Shown in pieces: positions 18,618-28,378 of a stretch of DNA of 64,000 bases. Below the pieces are notes generated by a model. It was not told the origin of the DNA. It did no database searches and was given only the letters and a program-made list of their open reading frames with translations. Source of the DNA: CAVYGM01 sp963768025 (GTDB lineage: Bacteria > Bacteroidota > Bacteroidia > Cytophagales > Spirosomataceae); assembly GCA_963768025.1 (NCBI GenBank), contig CAVYGM010000009.1, positions 1 through 64,000 of the forward strand, in the 5' to 3' direction. Every line of letters begins with the position of its first letter. Position 1 is the stretch's first letter. The translations under genes were made by a program, and so were the position numbers.

Positions 18618-20211
18618 ATGAAAAAGACAATAATACTAGTGGCGGCAGGTCTGTTCCTGGGAACGGTATCCTGCAAAGAATCTGAATTTACCGAGCGCTA
18701 CGCCGATCCTTCCAAAATTTCCCAGACGACCGTCGAGAAGCAGTATACGGGCTTTCTGTATTCGAACATGGACTACGTGCTACCAGCTTACCGGAATTAC
18801 TTCGTAACGTTGCGTACCAGTATCAACCATTACGTGCAGGCCACGGGTTGGCCCAACGAATCGGGTCAGTACGTGCCGGGTTCTTCCGGGGTAGAGGATG
18901 TTTGGTACAACTACTACACCTTCCTGGCGCAGTACCGCGAACTACAGAAGGTGTACGCTGCTATAACCCCCGAGCAGCAGGCCGAACGGAAAATCTTTAT
19001 GCTAACCGCGACGGTCTATTTTTACGACTACACGCAGCGAATGGTGGATCTTTTCGGAGCCATTCCCTTCACCGAGGCGGGTCTGTTGAGTAAAAACGGC
19101 GGAGATTATGCGTAATTCAACGGCCACGTTTGATACCGCCGAAAGTATTTATACCCTGATGCTGGACGATCTTAAAAAAATCGCCACGGACTTGAACGGA
19201 ATTACGTTGAATGCCGGGTATCAGAAATCGTTTCAGACCCAGGATTTCATCAATAAGGGTAGTTTGCCCGCCTGGAAGCAATACACCAATTCCCTTCGGT
19301 TTCGAATGTTCAACCGCGTGTCGGGTATTGATAGCTTTAAGACCCGCGCCAGTACCGAAATGGGTGAGATACTGGGTAATGCGGTCACCTACCCGATGGT
19401 TGAGAGCAACGCGGATAATATCCAGGTCAATGTATATGACATCAACACCAATATCAACTCCAAGGGATTCGATCAGGGTTTGGCATCGACCGGATGGTAT
19501 GGCAACACGGCGGGTAAAAAGATCATCGATTTCATGAACACGACCAATGACCCGCGTTTGCCAATTATTTTCGAACCCGGCGCGAATGCCAAAGGCGCCT
19601 ACATAGGCATTGACCCGATGGCTACCAACTCGGTACAAACCACCATGTTCAACGACGGAATCGTGGCAATCTACAACCGCCACACGCTGAGCCGTAACCA
19701 GTTCTTCCCAGGGGTGCTTTTTACCGCTGCGGAGGTGAGCCTGATCAAAGCTGAATATTATTTGCAAAACAGCAACCTGCCCGCTGCCAAAACTGCGTAC
19801 GAAAGATCCATTGATCAATCCGTTAAATTTTATAACAGTGTGGCGGCGATCAGCAACGCTACTGGTGTCAATGCCCCCCCGGTGGCTGCCACCGACGCCC
19901 AGATTACCGCTTACCTCGCTGCCGATGGAGTGAGTTGGGACAAGGCAGCCACTACTGCCGACAAACTGTCCCTCATCGCTAACCAGAAGTGGCTGCACTT
20001 CAACGTGGTGCAGCCCTACGAAAACTGGGCGGAGGTAAGAAGGCTGGATATGCCGAAGCTAACTTTCCAGGTAGATAACGCCAATAACCAGACGCTACCA
20101 CCTTTCCGGTGGAACTACCCTGGCAACGAGGTAACGTACAATGCCAGCAACTATGCCAAGGTAAGCAGCACCGACAAACTCACCACCAAGATTTTCTGGG
20201 ATGTGCAGTAG
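18618..20211 (+). pseudogene. SusD/RagB family outer-membrane lipoprotein, one frameshift
   Basis: Partner of the SusC protein; SusD lipoproteins form the lid that captures ligand at the cell surface. The lipoprotein signal is MKKTIILVAAGLFLGTVSC with Cys-19. The first part (to about 19110) and the second part (from TFDTAESIYTLMLDDL) are in different frames. A single one-base insertion (or two-base loss) near 19105-19120 joins GLLSKNGGDYA to the remainder. Repaired length is about 530 residues, normal for the family. The C-terminal WAEVRRLDMPKL and the ending TKIFWD resemble SusD-like proteins. A good terminator follows at 20253. Confidence 0.85.
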
Positions 20212-20252
20212 TATGGTTGAACTGTAAATTTTTTCGATTTGGTTATATAAAC

Positions 20253-20287
20253 AAAGAGGCAGGCCGGTTGGTTTGCCTCTTTTTTGT
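20253..20287 (+). terminator. Rho-independent terminator of the susCD operon
   Basis: Nine-base stem AAAGAGGCA (20253-20261) pairs with its complement at 20274-20282, followed by a T run. Located 41 bp after the susD stop. Confidence 0.85.
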
Positions 20288-20399
20288 TAGGTTTTTTAAA
20301 AATCCAGGGCCCAAAAACTTACCTTTTTGATGGGGTCTCATAGACCTTTTTTGTATCTTTCTAAACATTAGACACTGACTATTCTGAAATAAGCAAATT

Positions 20400-20578
20400 A
20401 TGAAAACCACAACTGAACATAATTGAATCCCAACGCTCATCTCATCACGGGTATTATCTGTGGCTATCGTGTGGAAGAAATCGAAAATCCGTTAACCCAA
20501 CAGGTACGGTATTGGGACAAGTTGGTGAATGAATTAGCGAAGGGGCGTAAGATGGACAAGATTTTGCGTGTTGGGTAG
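20400..20578 (+). pseudogene. Small orphan reading frame, possibly frameshifted, unknown function
   Basis: A TTG at 20423 opens 51 codons ending at 20578 with strongly protein-like composition: HLITGIICGYRVEEIEN and QVRYWDKLVNELAKGRKMDK. An ATG at 20400 begins MKTTTEHN in the other frame and would join it if one base were lost near 20422, giving about 59 residues. I do not recognise a family. It may be a small protein, or the 3' end of a gene removed by rearrangement next to the toxin-antitoxin pair. Confidence 0.4.
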
Positions 20579-20691
20579 TATTAGGCAAAGTTAAAGTTTG
20601 CCTAATCGAAGCAGTAGCCAATCTCCTCCGAATCACTTATCTTTAAGGAAGTTTCAAAAGCATTACTGGAATTACCAAGATCAATGGAAAT

Positions 20692-20916
20692 ATGAGTATC
20701 CAAATTAATCTTCCGGATGGTTTGAAAATCAGCCCCTTTGAGTTGACTATGCACTTGGCAGCAAAGCTATTCGATGAGGGCATCATTTCTACCGGTCAGG
20801 GAGCTGAAATGGTCGGTCTTTCTAAGCGGGCATTTATTGAGATGCTGGGTAAATACAATGTCTCGATTTTTCAGTATACTATCGAAGACATAGAAGAAGA
20901 TATCGCCAATGCCTGA
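20692..20916 (+). CDS. UPF0175 family protein, probable antitoxin
   Basis: 74 residues. The pattern FELTMHLAAKLFDEGIISTGQGAEMVGLSKRAFIEMLGKY is the helix-turn-helix-like core of UPF0175 proteins, which are usually paired with DUF3368 PIN-type proteins. Its end overlaps the next start by 8 bp, the standard antitoxin-toxin coupling. It probably binds its own promoter and neutralises the downstream nuclease. Confidence 0.8.
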   Translation: MSIQINLPDGLKISPFELTMHLAAKLFDEGIISTGQGAEMVGLSKRAFIEMLGKYNVSIFQYTIEDIEEDIANA

Positions 20917-21280
20917 AGAACTTATCATATCTGATGCAAGTCCTCTAATTGCACTGGTTGATGTCGGAGAATTGGAAATATTGCAGAAACTCTACCACCG
21001 GGTATCTATAACAGATATTGTGAGAAGCGAGATACATGCTGAGTTGCCGAAATGGATAAAAGTATCGACCGGGTATGATCAAAAACAATTTCAGATACTT
21101 AAATTGGAGTTAGATCCGGGAGAAGCAAGTGTAATAGCCTTGGCTTTGGAAAATCCCGGCTGTAGAATCATTCTTGATGAAAATAAGGGCCGTTCCGTAG
21201 CCAAAAGACTTGGATTGAAGGTAATAGGTACCCTTGGTATTATTTTTCCCGAGGGCAATGCCCCACAGCCTCTTTTGTGA
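20909..21280 (+). CDS. DUF3368 PIN-domain toxin, C-terminus probably shortened
   Basis: 123 residues of PIN-like fold. The first acidic residue is in ISDASPLIALVDVGELEIL, further ones in ELDPGEASVIALA and ILDENKGRSVAK. Such proteins act as RNases. Relatives usually continue 25-40 residues beyond GTLGIIF; here the reading frame diverges into PEGNAPQPLL and stops, so a frameshift near 21245 or a true truncation is likely. The acidic residues I can see are intact. Confidence 0.75.
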   Translation: MPEELIISDASPLIALVDVGELEILQKLYHRVSITDIVRSEIHAELPKWIKVSTGYDQKQFQILKLELDPGEASVIALALENPGCRIILDENKGRSVAKRLGLKVIGTLGIIFPEGNAPQPLL

Positions 21281-21360
21281 TAGGTAATATCATCACCACG
21301 AAAAGTTGGCAAAGAAAAGCAATCCCCTAAGATAAATTACAGACCACATTCCCCCTGTCG

Positions 21361-22935
21361 CTATGGACGTTTTTGGTTCTCATTGGTCAACAGCAGAAGG
21401 TGCGGAAATTCCAGAATTCCTTTGGAAAACAGTTGGGTCATTTCGCCCAGGGTCTGAAAATACGAACCCAACACCAGGTCAATATCTCCGTCCTGGTCAA
21501 AATCGGCGGCTTCCATCGTGAGCCACTTCCCCGCGGCCGCTTCGGGCGTTGAGTAGGCTTCAAATTTCAGGTTCCCTTTGTTGGAAAGATAAATAAATCC
21601 CTGCTCCGGCTGCGCCAGATCCGAGTAGAAGGAGGTAACCGCGATGTCCAGATCGCCGTCGTTGTCAAAGTCCCTGGCCAGGGACTTGCTTGCTCCATAC
21701 AGGGGATAGAAGAACGCTTCTTTGAAATTGTCTTTCCTGTCGTTCAGATAGATTCGAACGCCATGATAGTTTTTATTGATTGGGGAGTAGTCCCAGTTGT
21801 CGCCGTTGGTGAGCAGGATGTCGAGGTAGCCATCTTTGTTGAAATCAATCAGCTCAAAGTAACTTGCCCCAAAAGCGGGGTGAAATTTCAGAACTGACTT
21901 TTCCTTGAATTTCCCGTTTCCCAAATTATAATAGATAGAAACTCCTTCCTGCGCCTGCGCCATCAGAACCACGATGTCAGGTTTTTTGTCATTATTCAAA
22001 TCCCTGATCTCCACTTTTCTTGCGCCGGGTACCTGGCTTAGCGTGTGCTCCTTTTTTGGGTCAAACTCTTCATACCAGCTCAGCTTGCCGGAATAATTGC
22101 CAAATTCGCAGATCACCACATCCTCCTTTCCGTCGGAGTTAAGGTCTCCGGCCGCAAACTGTACCGGCCTCGCCAGGCCTTGCAGATTGATCGAGCCGGG
22201 TTGACTCGCCTTTTCAACCGAAAGGAGTCTGCCAAGTTTTTGATCGGAAGGGTTGAATACCCCAATGGTAAGTAGTCTTGGTGCCGCATTCCTCGGAAAA
22301 TCAATATCGGTGGGGGCGGCATCGATCCACCAGGCACTGACCACATTGAACGTACTATCCAGTACCGTCAGGGAGTTCTGATCGTCGCCTACGTAGAGAT
22401 ACGAGGTGGCTGGGTCATATTTCAGGAGTGTGGTCTTGGGGGCGGGCTTATCGCCAATCGTTAGCGTTTGTACGCTGAACAGGGGCAACTGATTGGTGAC
22501 CAGAGGTACTTTGGCCTGCGGCAGGGGTTCGTCAGGCGCTTCCTTTTCGTAGTAGGCTACCAACTGTTTCCAGGCTGATTCCGATAAAGCCGCCGTTTCT
22601 GGATAAATACCCAATGGCCTGATCGCCTCTATTTCTTCATCTGGCAAGCCCTCATATGAATTCGAGCCCGCTGCTTTTATTCCCAGGCGCAGGGCCATAT
22701 TGGGGAGCACGCCCGTTGTCCAGGTTTTTTTGTCCAGTAACGAAGGCACTGGCAGCAAATGGCATCCCTGACAATGGCGCTGAGCCAGCAGCCTCCCCGA
22801 GTCCAGGGAATTGACAAAGTCAGTTGGCTTTTCCATACGATTTGGAAAAACCGCTTTCACGGGTTGTTCTACCTGCAAAGCAGCTAGAAGGCTTGGTAAT
22901 AATAGGGCCAGGATACCGACGAATCTCAATACCAT
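21361..22935 (-). CDS. Mono-heme cytochrome c / FG-GAP repeat protein, paralogue of the gene at 13276
   Basis: About 525 residues from the ATG at 22935 (an upstream in-frame ATG at 22962 is possible but lacks a signal-like start). A signal peptide of the type MVLRFVGILALLLPSLLAAL is followed by heme motif CQGCH, then FG-GAP repeats with DLNSDGKEDV, DLNNDKKPDI, DFNKDGYLDI, DFDNDGDLDI and DFDQDGDIDL. It aligns along its whole length with the protein at 13276 (shared EFGNYSGKLSWYE, NYHGVRIYLN and GKWLTMEAADFDQDGD patterns). The pair probably arose by duplication and now brackets the susCD region and a toxin-antitoxin pair. Function unknown. Confidence 0.8.
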   Translation of the reverse strand: MVLRFVGILALLLPSLLAALQVEQPVKAVFPNRMEKPTDFVNSLDSGRLLAQRHCQGCHLLPVPSLLDKKTWTTGVLPNMALRLGIKAAGSNSYEGLPDEEIEAIRPLGIYPETAALSESAWKQLVAYYEKEAPDEPLPQAKVPLVTNQLPLFSVQTLTIGDKPAPKTTLLKYDPATSYLYVGDDQNSLTVLDSTFNVVSAWWIDAAPTDIDFPRNAAPRLLTIGVFNPSDQKLGRLLSVEKASQPGSINLQGLARPVQFAAGDLNSDGKEDVVICEFGNYSGKLSWYEEFDPKKEHTLSQVPGARKVEIRDLNNDKKPDIVVLMAQAQEGVSIYYNLGNGKFKEKSVLKFHPAFGASYFELIDFNKDGYLDILLTNGDNWDYSPINKNYHGVRIYLNDRKDNFKEAFFYPLYGASKSLARDFDNDGDLDIAVTSFYSDLAQPEQGFIYLSNKGNLKFEAYSTPEAAAGKWLTMEAADFDQDGDIDLVLGSYFQTLGEMTQLFSKGILEFPHLLLLTNENQKRP

Positions 22936-23000
22936 AGTATGCACGCTATACCCATAACACAAAAGTACGATAGGGTCGAGAAATAAATAAGTGAACTAAA

Positions 23001-23789
23001 TCAACCCATACTCAGCACCGTACCGGCCTGCCCTTCTTCCACCGCCAGTAGGTCTTCAGCGTGGCAGATCGTGACGCGCCCCACGCCGGCTTCCAGCGCC
23101 CGGAAGGCGTTGTCGAGCTTCGGGATCATGCCTTTATTAATTACCCCGGAGGCCTTGTAATCGGCGTAGGAGGCGGGGGTCAGTTCCGGAATCACCGCGT
23201 CGTCGTCGTCCGGGTCAGAAAGTACCCCCTTTTTCTCAAAGCAGTACACCAGGTTTACGTTGTAGCTGCGGGCCAAGGCCACGGCCAGCGCCGACGCCAT
23301 GGTATCGGCATTGGTGTTGAGCAGTAAGCCTTCGCTGCTGTACGTAAGGGGCGCCATGACCGGTACCAGGTCGCTGCGAAGCAGACTTTCCATTTGGCCC
23401 CGATTCACCTCTTCAATATCGCCCACAAAGCCGTAGTCAATGTCCTTTACCGGGCGCTTCACGGAGCGGATCACGCCCGCATCGGCTCCCGTAAGGCCAA
23501 TGGCGTTGCAGTTGAGAGCCTGCAGTTGTGCCACCAGATTTTTATTGACCAAGCCCCCGTACACCATCGTCACTACGTCCAGCATCGGGCGGTCGGTGAT
23601 GCGGCGACCCTCTACCATCTGGGTTTCGATTTGAAGTTTGGCGGCGGTTTGGGTGGCTATTTTTCCTCCCCCGTGCACCAGTATCTTGGGAGGGGATACC
23701 TGGGCGAAGGCCTGCAAAAAAGCCTGACAAGCGGCTGGGTTGTCAATGATATTACCACCTATTTTGACTATGGTAAGGTAGGGAGACAT
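23001..23789 (-). CDS. argB: Acetylglutamate kinase
   Basis: 262 residues. Phosphorylates N-acetylglutamate in the second step of arginine synthesis. Visible family motifs are KIGGNIID near the N-terminus, ILVHGGGKIA, NAIGLTGADAGVI and LLLNTNADTMASALAVAL. The start at 23789 gives MSPYLTIVKIGG. It stands alone here on the minus strand 38 bp after nothing of its own pathway; its usual neighbours argC, argD and carbamoyltransferase are absent from the window. Confidence 0.93.
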   Translation of the reverse strand: MSPYLTIVKIGGNIIDNPAACQAFLQAFAQVSPPKILVHGGGKIATQTAAKLQIETQMVEGRRITDRPMLDVVTMVYGGLVNKNLVAQLQALNCNAIGLTGADAGVIRSVKRPVKDIDYGFVGDIEEVNRGQMESLLRSDLVPVMAPLTYSSEGLLLNTNADTMASALAVALARSYNVNLVYCFEKKGVLSDPDDDDAVIPELTPASYADYKASGVINKGMIPKLDNAFRALEAGVGRVTICHAEDLLAVEEGQAGTVLSMG

Positions 23790-23890
23790 GCTTTCTGGAA
23801 GTTAGGGGTTCGGATCGTGCTGAATTTTAGATCCGTAAAGGTACGGTAACTGGCGGTGGTTTAAAAAAAGCCGTGTCCGTTAGTACCCCC

Positions 23891-25939
23891 CTATTTTACC
23901 GGAACCAGTAGCACGGCGTCGGCCACCACGGTACCGTCGGCCTGCTGACTACTTATTTCCACGTAGCCGCCGGTGCCGGCCGGAAACGCGTAGGTACCCG
24001 CTTCAATCCATTCGTTTACCTGGGTCTGGGTGTTGAGTGTTACGGTTTCGGTCTTGTTCCCGACTTTTACCTGCAGCGCCGTCCGGCTTGACTTCCCGGT
24101 GGTTTTCCCATCGTACTGAGCCGGATTACCCCCTCCGCCACCGGGGTAGGGATTGAATACATATACTTTGTAGCGACCGCTCTTGGGGACATTGAGTGTA
24201 AAACGAACCGTTTTGGCCTCCTTGCTCTTTGCGTCGTCCACTAGTTGCGACTGGGCGTACTTGCCCCCTTCGGTGCTCTTGCGCCAGCTACCGGTGGTGG
24301 TGACGGCCGTGGGTGTTACGTCATTGTCCAGCAATATCTCAGGAGTGCTGCCATCCACCAGTGGATCATCTTTCAGCCGTTTTTGGAGTGCCGACACTGG
24401 TACTTCCTGCACGGATTGGCTTGCCTCAATAGCCATCACGGCGGCCGTAGCCGAGGCCTGTCCAAGGGCCATGAATACCGGCTCCATTCGTATAGATCCA
24501 TAGGCAATGTGGCTGGCCGAGTGGCAGACGGGCACCAGAAGGTTGGTGCATTCGGTGCGCTTCGGTACCAGCGAGCGGTAGCTGATGGGGTAGGGGCCGA
24601 AGCCGTGTACCTGCACATCGCCTTCGTTCTGGACCATCATTTTTCCGGTAGTGGGGTCTTTGACAATCAAGCGCTGGCAGTTGTGGGAGTCCATGCTGTA
24701 AGCGGCCATGGCTATGCCATCCTGCACCACTTCCCGGCCTTCGCAGTTGTGTTGGGTCATCACGTATTCGCCCACCATACGCCGGGCTTCGCGGACATAC
24801 AACTGCGGCGAAAAATGACCGTTTTCCAGATATTCGTCCTTAGGGTAGCCCCATGCCAGCATCTGTTTGCGCAGGTGTTCGGGCATGCGCGGATCGTGGC
24901 CCACAAAGTACAGGAAGCCCTTAGTATAGTCCAAGTGGTCCTGAACGATCTGCTGCCGGGTATCATAGTCTGCCTCGGGGTAGTTGAAATTCACACCGAT
25001 CATGTCGGTCGACAGCCCCCCCTTGTTGTTAATATCGGTTTTGTGATTGGGCATATCGGCGATGTGCAACACGCCCCAGTTGATGTGTTCAGGCTTTTCG
25101 ATGGCTACCTGCCGGAGCAACAGCTCGTATATGGTGGAGTCGTAGCGGTCGGGCCGGGTGATGGGGATCTGGTTGGCCGGATCGCTGGTCAGGCATATCC
25201 GAAAATTGTACGCCTGCACGCTTTTATCACCGCTCCCAGTGGGGAGTAATGGGGCTTCGCTGATCCCCCAGAGCAAGCCGCTACCGGGGTCGCCGGGGAT
25301 TCGGTAGGGACTGATACCCTTTGGGAATTGGTGCTTATCCAGCATCTGTACACCGTTCCAGGTTTCGCCGTAGAGGCTATTGGCCTCGCGGCCCACGATA
25401 TAGCTTACGCCCGCCTTTGCCATTAGGTCGCCTTCGTAAGTACAGTCAATGTACACTTTGGCCCGGATGGTGCGGTTGGTTTTGGGTTCAGGGTAAACGG
25501 CGTTTTCTACTACCATTTCCTGAATAACGCCTTTTTGCTTATTGACCGAAAACAATCGGTAGTCGTACAGCACCTCCACCTGAGCGCGTTGGATATACTC
25601 ATTGAACAGATCCAGCGCCACGTGGGGCTCGAAGGTCCACTGCTCAAAACGCCCGTAGTGCTGCCCGATGCGCCGGTAGAAATCCCGTGACAAGCCTGAG
25701 ATGGCGTATTTATTACCAATGTCGGTTTGCCCCAATCCTCCCGAACTCAGGCCGCCTAGTCGTCGCGTAGGCTCGATGAGCAGTACCGACTTGCCGCTCA
25801 TTTTGGCCGTATAGGCTGCTATTACGCCAGCGGAGGTACCCCCATAGACGCAGATGTCGTAGGTTTTTTGGGAAAAAACGGACGAGGAAAAGAGACAGAG
25901 CAGCAACAAAGAGGCAGACGCACGCAAAGACAGTTTCAT
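23891..25939 (-). CDS. Secreted FAD-dependent oxidoreductase with golvesin-like C-terminal domain
   Basis: About 682 residues from the ATG at 25939, chosen because it gives the signal peptide MKLSLRASASLLLLCLFSSS; an upstream ATG at 25969 adds ten residues. The nucleotide-binding site DICVYGGTSAGVIAAYTA is followed by LLIEPTRRLGGLSSGGLGQTD, typical of the FAD_oxidored family. CTYEGDLMAKAGV and HCEGREVVQDGI-like segments also fit. The last 140 residues (WRKSTEGGKYAQSQLVDDAKS to the end) form a beta-sandwich of the golvesin/xanthan-lyase C-terminal type. Substrate unknown; many relatives sit in glycan-degradation loci. Confidence 0.8.
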   Translation of the reverse strand: MKLSLRASASLLLLCLFSSSVFSQKTYDICVYGGTSAGVIAAYTAKMSGKSVLLIEPTRRLGGLSSGGLGQTDIGNKYAISGLSRDFYRRIGQHYGRFEQWTFEPHVALDLFNEYIQRAQVEVLYDYRLFSVNKQKGVIQEMVVENAVYPEPKTNRTIRAKVYIDCTYEGDLMAKAGVSYIVGREANSLYGETWNGVQMLDKHQFPKGISPYRIPGDPGSGLLWGISEAPLLPTGSGDKSVQAYNFRICLTSDPANQIPITRPDRYDSTIYELLLRQVAIEKPEHINWGVLHIADMPNHKTDINNKGGLSTDMIGVNFNYPEADYDTRQQIVQDHLDYTKGFLYFVGHDPRMPEHLRKQMLAWGYPKDEYLENGHFSPQLYVREARRMVGEYVMTQHNCEGREVVQDGIAMAAYSMDSHNCQRLIVKDPTTGKMMVQNEGDVQVHGFGPYPISYRSLVPKRTECTNLLVPVCHSASHIAYGSIRMEPVFMALGQASATAAVMAIEASQSVQEVPVSALQKRLKDDPLVDGSTPEILLDNDVTPTAVTTTGSWRKSTEGGKYAQSQLVDDAKSKEAKTVRFTLNVPKSGRYKVYVFNPYPGGGGGNPAQYDGKTTGKSSRTALQVKVGNKTETVTLNTQTQVNEWIEAGTYAFPAGTGGYVEISSQQADGTVVADAVLLVPVK

Positions 25940-26020
25940 GAGGAGCTGATTGAGCTTATATGGGTACAAAAGTACAACAAACCAATCCTTTACTGCTTCC
26001 CTCGGCCCGACTAAAAAGGT

Positions 26021-26716
26021 CTAGAGTATGGTTTTCAACTCGGCCAGGTGGCGGATATCATAAGTAGGGGCGTCGTCGTAGCGCTGACCGGTCGGATTGT
26101 AAAAAACGGTATCCATGCCAAACCGCTTCGCCCCCAGAATATCCGCTTCCCAGTTGTCGCCGATCATGATACATTCGTGGCATTCGGCCGTGGCGCACAA
26201 GAGGGCATACTCAAAAATACGCCGGTCCGGTTTGCGGGCCTGGGCTTTTTCGTTGGTAATGAGGTGCGTAAAGTAGTGGAAGATACCCGAGTTTTGCATT
26301 TTTTTGCCCTGGGCAGAATCGAATCCGTTGGTCAGAATATGTAGCATGTACCCTTTGGATTGCACGTAGTCGAGTACCTCCAAGGCACCGTCGAGCAGGT
26401 AGGGTTTGGTGGGTAGCAGCTCAATGTAGGTTTCTTCCATTTGCTGAAAATCCTGGTTGGAGGCTATGCCCAGTTCATCCATCACCATCCTGAACCGATG
26501 CTCGCGGATGTGGCCGTGGGCGATCTCACCCAATTCGAGCGCCCGCCACAGCTGGTAGTTGATCCGCAGGTAGGTGGATATGAATTCATCCAGGGAGTTA
26601 ACCCCAATATCGGCCATCTGAAAGGTATGGTACACTTCCGTAAGCGACTCGGACGAGCTGCGTTCAAAATCCCAAAGGGTATGGTCGAGGTCAAAAAATA
26701 GGTGCTTGTATCTCAA
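26021..26716 (-). CDS. YjjG-family pyrimidine 5'-nucleotidase (HAD hydrolase)
   Basis: 231 residues. HAD motif I is DLDHTLWDFE with nucleophile Asp. Motif II is in HILTNGF. Motif III/IV regions are KPDRRIFEYAL and MIGDNWEADILGAKRFGMDT. The DHTLWDFE form and the total length fit the YjjG/YfnB group, which removes phosphate from non-canonical pyrimidine nucleotides. It is followed 44 bp later on the reverse strand by the histidine kinase end, so it is transcribed after the Kai cluster, possibly as its last gene. Confidence 0.85.
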   Translation of the reverse strand: MRYKHLFFDLDHTLWDFERSSSESLTEVYHTFQMADIGVNSLDEFISTYLRINYQLWRALELGEIAHGHIREHRFRMVMDELGIASNQDFQQMEETYIELLPTKPYLLDGALEVLDYVQSKGYMLHILTNGFDSAQGKKMQNSGIFHYFTHLITNEKAQARKPDRRIFEYALLCATAECHECIMIGDNWEADILGAKRFGMDTVFYNPTGQRYDDAPTYDIRHLAELKTIL

Positions 26717-26759
26717 AAGTAACGAAAGGGATTGATGTGCTTACGGAATAAAAACCTGC

Positions 26760-28046
26760 CTAGGGATGAGGCTGGCAAGCCGGTAAAACGATGGTAAAAC
26801 AGGCACCTTGGCCTATGTGGCTGACCGCCGATATGGAGCCATTGTGCTTGTCGATGATTTTCTTGGCGATGGCCAGTCCAATTCCCGACCCTTCGAATTG
26901 ATCCTTGGGATTAAGCCGCTCGAAAAGGGAGAATATTTTTTCGGCGTATTTTTTGTCAAATCCGATCCCGTTATCAGCAATGGTTATGTGGCACACTCTC
27001 CCGTTGTTCTTCGGACTGGATGCAGTAGGGGCTTCTTGCCCACTCAACCCTTTGATGGTAATAACGGGATCCACGCCGGGCCTGCTAAACTTGATGGAGT
27101 TACTAATCAGGTTTTGGAAAACCTGCTTGATTTGCCCCCGGTTCACTTCAATGCATGGAAGGTCTTCCGTAATGATCGTCGCGTTTTTCTCCCGGATCAG
27201 GATTTCGTAGTCTTCCTGCACTTCCCTGATTAGCTCCTTCAGGTCGGTGGGTACAAAATGCTCGGAGTTGGTGGATAGGCGGGAATAATTCAGAATATCC
27301 ACAATCATCGCTTTCATCCGCGTGGAGGATGAAATGATTTTATCCAAAAACTGCGTACTCTCTTCGGACAGCTCGTGCTCCTGTCTGTTCCGCAGCATGG
27401 TGGAAAAGATCATGATCTTTCGCAGCGGTTCCTGTAAGTCGTGCGAGGCCACCGACGCAAATTGCTGCAGATCGTAGTTACTCAGTTCCAGAGCCGCATT
27501 CATTTCTTCCAGCCGTTTGTTGTTTTGCCGGAGCAATTTCTGAATTTCTTTCTGGTACGTAAGATCCGTTATGATCACGCTCAACGCTTTGCCTTCATCT
27601 AGCTGCAGCGTAGTTACCGACAGCTGGCAGGGTAGGTACCCCTTGTCTTTGCATAAGCTAAGCTCGGTTTTTCCGTCTTCCTGCCACCCTTTCGTAAATA
27701 TATCCTGAAAAGCCTTTTTACAGGATTCCGTCACGAGGGAGTCAAAGTTCCGTCCCACTACCTTGGAGAGAGGCAGATCGATCATATTAGCGAACATAGA
27801 GTTGCTGTACAGAATTACCCCATCTTCATCCAGCGTTACCGCCCCCTCGTTCATTTTCTCGATAAAAACCCGGTAGGTTTGGTCGGCGGTTTTGAGCGTA
27901 AATAGCTGATGCTCGTTATCGGGGCCCTTTACTACCAACGCATCTACTTGTCCGGTACGAATGGCATGGATGGTATCGGTAGCTTCTTCTAACTGAATAA
28001 AAAGCTCCTCATTTTCTTTTACCAATTGCTCGTACGTTTTAAGCAT
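26760..28046 (-). CDS. PAS-domain sensor histidine kinase of the Kai cluster
   Basis: 428 residues, cytoplasmic: no membrane segment. An N-terminal coiled coil (KENEELFIQLEEATDTIHAI) leads into a PAS domain (about 55-165, MNEGAVTLDEDGVILYSN). The HisKA segment has the phospho-acceptor in ASHDLQEPLRKI, and the HATPase domain has QVFQNLISNSIKF, DNGIGFD and GSGIGLAIAKKI. It starts 5 bp after the second kaiB stop, so it is in the same operon. In cyanobacteria a KaiC-reading kinase (SasA) has a KaiB-like sensor; this one has PAS instead. It may still report KaiC state, perhaps to the response regulator at 30542. That link is inference. Confidence 0.85.
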   Translation of the reverse strand: MLKTYEQLVKENEELFIQLEEATDTIHAIRTGQVDALVVKGPDNEHQLFTLKTADQTYRVFIEKMNEGAVTLDEDGVILYSNSMFANMIDLPLSKVVGRNFDSLVTESCKKAFQDIFTKGWQEDGKTELSLCKDKGYLPCQLSVTTLQLDEGKALSVIITDLTYQKEIQKLLRQNNKRLEEMNAALELSNYDLQQFASVASHDLQEPLRKIMIFSTMLRNRQEHELSEESTQFLDKIISSSTRMKAMIVDILNYSRLSTNSEHFVPTDLKELIREVQEDYEILIREKNATIITEDLPCIEVNRGQIKQVFQNLISNSIKFSRPGVDPVITIKGLSGQEAPTASSPKNNGRVCHITIADNGIGFDKKYAEKIFSLFERLNPKDQFEGSGIGLAIAKKIIDKHNGSISAVSHIGQGACFTIVLPACQPHP

Positions 28047-28050
28047 ATTC

Positions 28051-28377
28051 TCACTGATTATTTGAAAGGCCCAGGCCTTTGAGTACTTTTTGGGTATCCG
28101 ACATATCCCCGATCATACGCCGTTCTGGCAAGGGAAAGCTTTTTATTAGCAGCGGCAGGGCGATAATCTGCTCCTGTTCGGCGATGGCCTTCTGTTGGTA
28201 TACATCTATGATTTCTAACGAATAGTCGTCCTTTATATGAGTGTCACATATTTCTTTCAAATTGACAACGGCACGGCGTGAGTTGATCGAGGCGCCCGTA
28301 ATGAACAGGCGCAACACGTAACTAGGGTTGGTGTCGTCGTAGGTATTACGAGGCGGGATATCTAATTGTTCATTCAT
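28051..28377 (-). CDS. KaiB-like protein, divergent copy
   Basis: 108 residues with a thioredoxin-like KaiB fold: YVLRLFITGASINSRRAVVNL, YSLEIIDVYQQKAIAEQEQIIALPLLIK, RRMIGDMSDTQKVLKGL. It is more divergent from classical KaiB than the neighbouring copy (FITGASINS where the other has YVAGKTPKS) and has a 20-residue N-terminal extension. It sits 1 bp after the preceding kaiB and 5 bp before the kinase gene. Two diverged KaiB copies next to one KaiC suggest different binding states or partners. Confidence 0.85.
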   Translation of the reverse strand: MNEQLDIPPRNTYDDTNPSYVLRLFITGASINSRRAVVNLKEICDTHIKDDYSLEIIDVYQQKAIAEQEQIIALPLLIKSFPLPERRMIGDMSDTQKVLKGLGLSNNQ

Positions 28378-28378
28378 T

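Noticed and set aside
19108..20211. Separate gene starting at the ATG at 19108
   Set aside because: It continues the SusD fold directly after the first part stops; a one-base shift explains the split better than a second start.
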